NCBI GenBank assembly: GCA_947626705.1
Contig: CANQTJ010000100.1
Location: forward strand, 1-5,484
Source: an uncultured Clostridia bacterium
Lineage (GTDB): Bacteria; Bacillota; Clostridia; TANB77; CAG-508
DNA: 5,484 nt
Reading direction: 5' to 3'
A model generated the notes under the pieces. It did no database searches. It saw only the letters and a list, made by a program, of their open reading frames with translations, and had not been told where the DNA came from. Positions 4,699 to 5,484 of the stretch are shown here, piece by piece (position 1 is the stretch's first letter; every line of letters starts with the position of its first letter). A program made the translations under genes and the position numbers.

Positions 4699-5454
4699 TT
4701 AATACTTTATACAATATAATACTGATGTGTTAGTTGGACGTGATGTGTATGTTGAAATACTACTTGCTGAACTACTTCCATCAAATGATCTCCATCTCAG
4801 AGTATTTTTATTAATTGCTGTATCAACATTACTTATAAAACTATTAAGTTGCCACACTACTGATGTACTTGAATCTCCATATACGCCTACATGATTAGTT
4901 GCCGGTTGATTCATTCCAACTTGTGATGTGCTTACTCCAGTTGTTTTACTTGATTGTTGATTTTCACTATATCCTCTTAAAAATTCTCCTTGTAAATTTG
5001 GTACTGCAAATGTTGTTGTTCCATCTCCACCCCAATAATCGTAAGCTCCAAATTGTTCTTTAATATAGTTTGCTAAATTACTATATTCACTTATATTATA
5101 AATAGCTCCATCACAAAATAAATATCCATCTGGTGCATTAACTCCCATTTGAGCAATTATAGAACCTGTTGGATTAGTGCTTTTCTGAATTCTTGCATCT
5201 ATTAATTCTGTTAATTCTTCAATTGATATCGTTATTGTATCTCTTGAATTACTTATATATTGTCCAAGTAAAGTTTCATAATATGTCATAATATCATTTT
5301 CTTTATCTTGTGCATTTTCATAAGTTTCTTTTGCTTCTTTTGCATTTTTTAATAATCCATTTTTCATTAATTGTGCTATTGATATTCCTGCCAATATTAA
5401 CAAAATCACTATGTATAGGAAATTACTGATGGTTAGTCCAATAAAAAATTCCAC
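4699..5454 (-). CDS. Prepilin-like protein fused to a phage tail-collar domain
   Basis: From the GTG at 5454-5452 the protein has 251 residues. A hydrophobic pilin-type helix (about 6-29, ending VILLILAGISIAQL) is followed by a charged helix (34-68) and the linker RDTITISIEELTELIDARI (71-89). A phage tail-collar domain (about 96-161) follows: GSIIAQMGVNAPDGYLFCDG, then an aromatic/Gly loop, TTTFAVPNLQGEFLRGY, and a Ser/Thr/Asn-rich C-terminus closing RPTNTSVLYCIKY, as in tail-fibre proteins. Residues from about 15 to 85 align without gaps to the other pilin-like protein (1919-2458), about 30 of 71 identical by eye. The first residues do not: the leader MEFFIG keeps Gly at the cleavage position but has no Lys, and the helix is one residue shorter. 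The GTG has only a weak ribosome binding site (AGAGAT). An in-frame TAG just upstream excludes a longer form. The start region overlaps the terminal inverted repeat, so a frameshift, recombination junction or assembly error there is possible. Likely a cell-surface adhesin-like protein. Confidence 0.8.
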   Translation of the reverse strand: MEFFIGLTISNFLYIVILLILAGISIAQLMKNGLLKNAKEAKETYENAQDKENDIMTYYETLLGQYISNSRDTITISIEELTELIDARIQKSTNPTGSIIAQMGVNAPDGYLFCDGAIYNISEYSNLANYIKEQFGAYDYWGGDGTTTFAVPNLQGEFLRGYSENQQSSKTTGVSTSQVGMNQPATNHVGVYGDSSTSVVWQLNSFISNVDTAINKNTLRWRSFDGSSSASSISTYTSRPTNTSVLYCIKY

Positions 5455-5484
5455 CTTTATCTCTATCTAATTATGACTAACCAT
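5429..5484. repeat. 10-bp inverted repeat around the start of the collar-domain gene
   Basis: ATGGTTAGTC at 5429-5438 is repeated inverted as GACTAACCAT at 5475-5484, the last ten bases of the window, with 36 bases between. The inner segment holds the GTG start of the collar-domain gene and an AAAGGTGG stretch resembling a ribosome binding site. It may be an invertible segment, a hairpin in the leader, or a fold-back artefact at a contig end. Confidence 0.5.

Noticed and set aside
4699..5454. Prophage tail gene
   Set aside because: No other phage structural, holin or lysin genes lie near it, and the N-terminus is a pilin-type helix shared with another gene; a prophage beyond base 5484 cannot be fully excluded.

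Overview
The window is strongly AT-rich DNA with compact Shine-Dalgarno sites (GGAGG, GGGGGG, AGGGAG), sigma-A-type promoters, a VanR-type response regulator, a LemA/TPM gene pair and Clostridia-style prepilin-like proteins. This points to a low-GC Gram-positive bacterium, most likely an uncultured gut-type member of the Clostridia. Genus cannot be read from the sequence. No TGA codon is reassigned in the genes seen.

Left end (1-1285): a response regulator cut off by the window edge is transcribed leftward. Divergent from it is a membrane-anchored C39-like cysteine peptidase. The shared upstream region holds four 5-base half-sites spaced exactly 11 bp apart (422-459), ahead of a -10 box that has no recognisable -35. 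This is the layout of an activator-dependent promoter for an OmpR-family regulator, so the regulator probably controls the peptidase.

Middle gap (1286-1918): there is no intact gene. The first half is dense in inverted repeats. The second half holds a good promoter followed within about 90 bases by an intrinsic terminator, which predicts a small RNA. A short hydrophobic reading frame without a usable start lies on the opposite strand, so the arrangement resembles a decayed type I toxin-antitoxin locus.

Right part (1919-5454, all leftward): a prepilin-like protein with its own promoter; a lemA-TPM two-gene operon with its own promoter and terminator; and a second prepilin-like protein whose C-terminal part is a phage tail-collar domain. 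The two prepilin-like proteins share an ungapped N-terminal module and linker but carry different heads. Both heads look like phage tail-fibre or receptor-binding ends. They read as surface proteins made by joining a pilin stalk to a tail-fibre-type tip, and this is the most interesting signal in the window. The N-terminal codons of the second one differ abruptly from the first and lie in a 10-bp inverted repeat that ends exactly at the window edge.

Most of the encoded proteins are membrane-bound or exported (peptidase, LemA, TPM protein, two pilin-like proteins), so the region is mainly concerned with the cell envelope. No pilus assembly ATPase, prepilin peptidase, transposase, tRNA, rRNA or CRISPR array is present.
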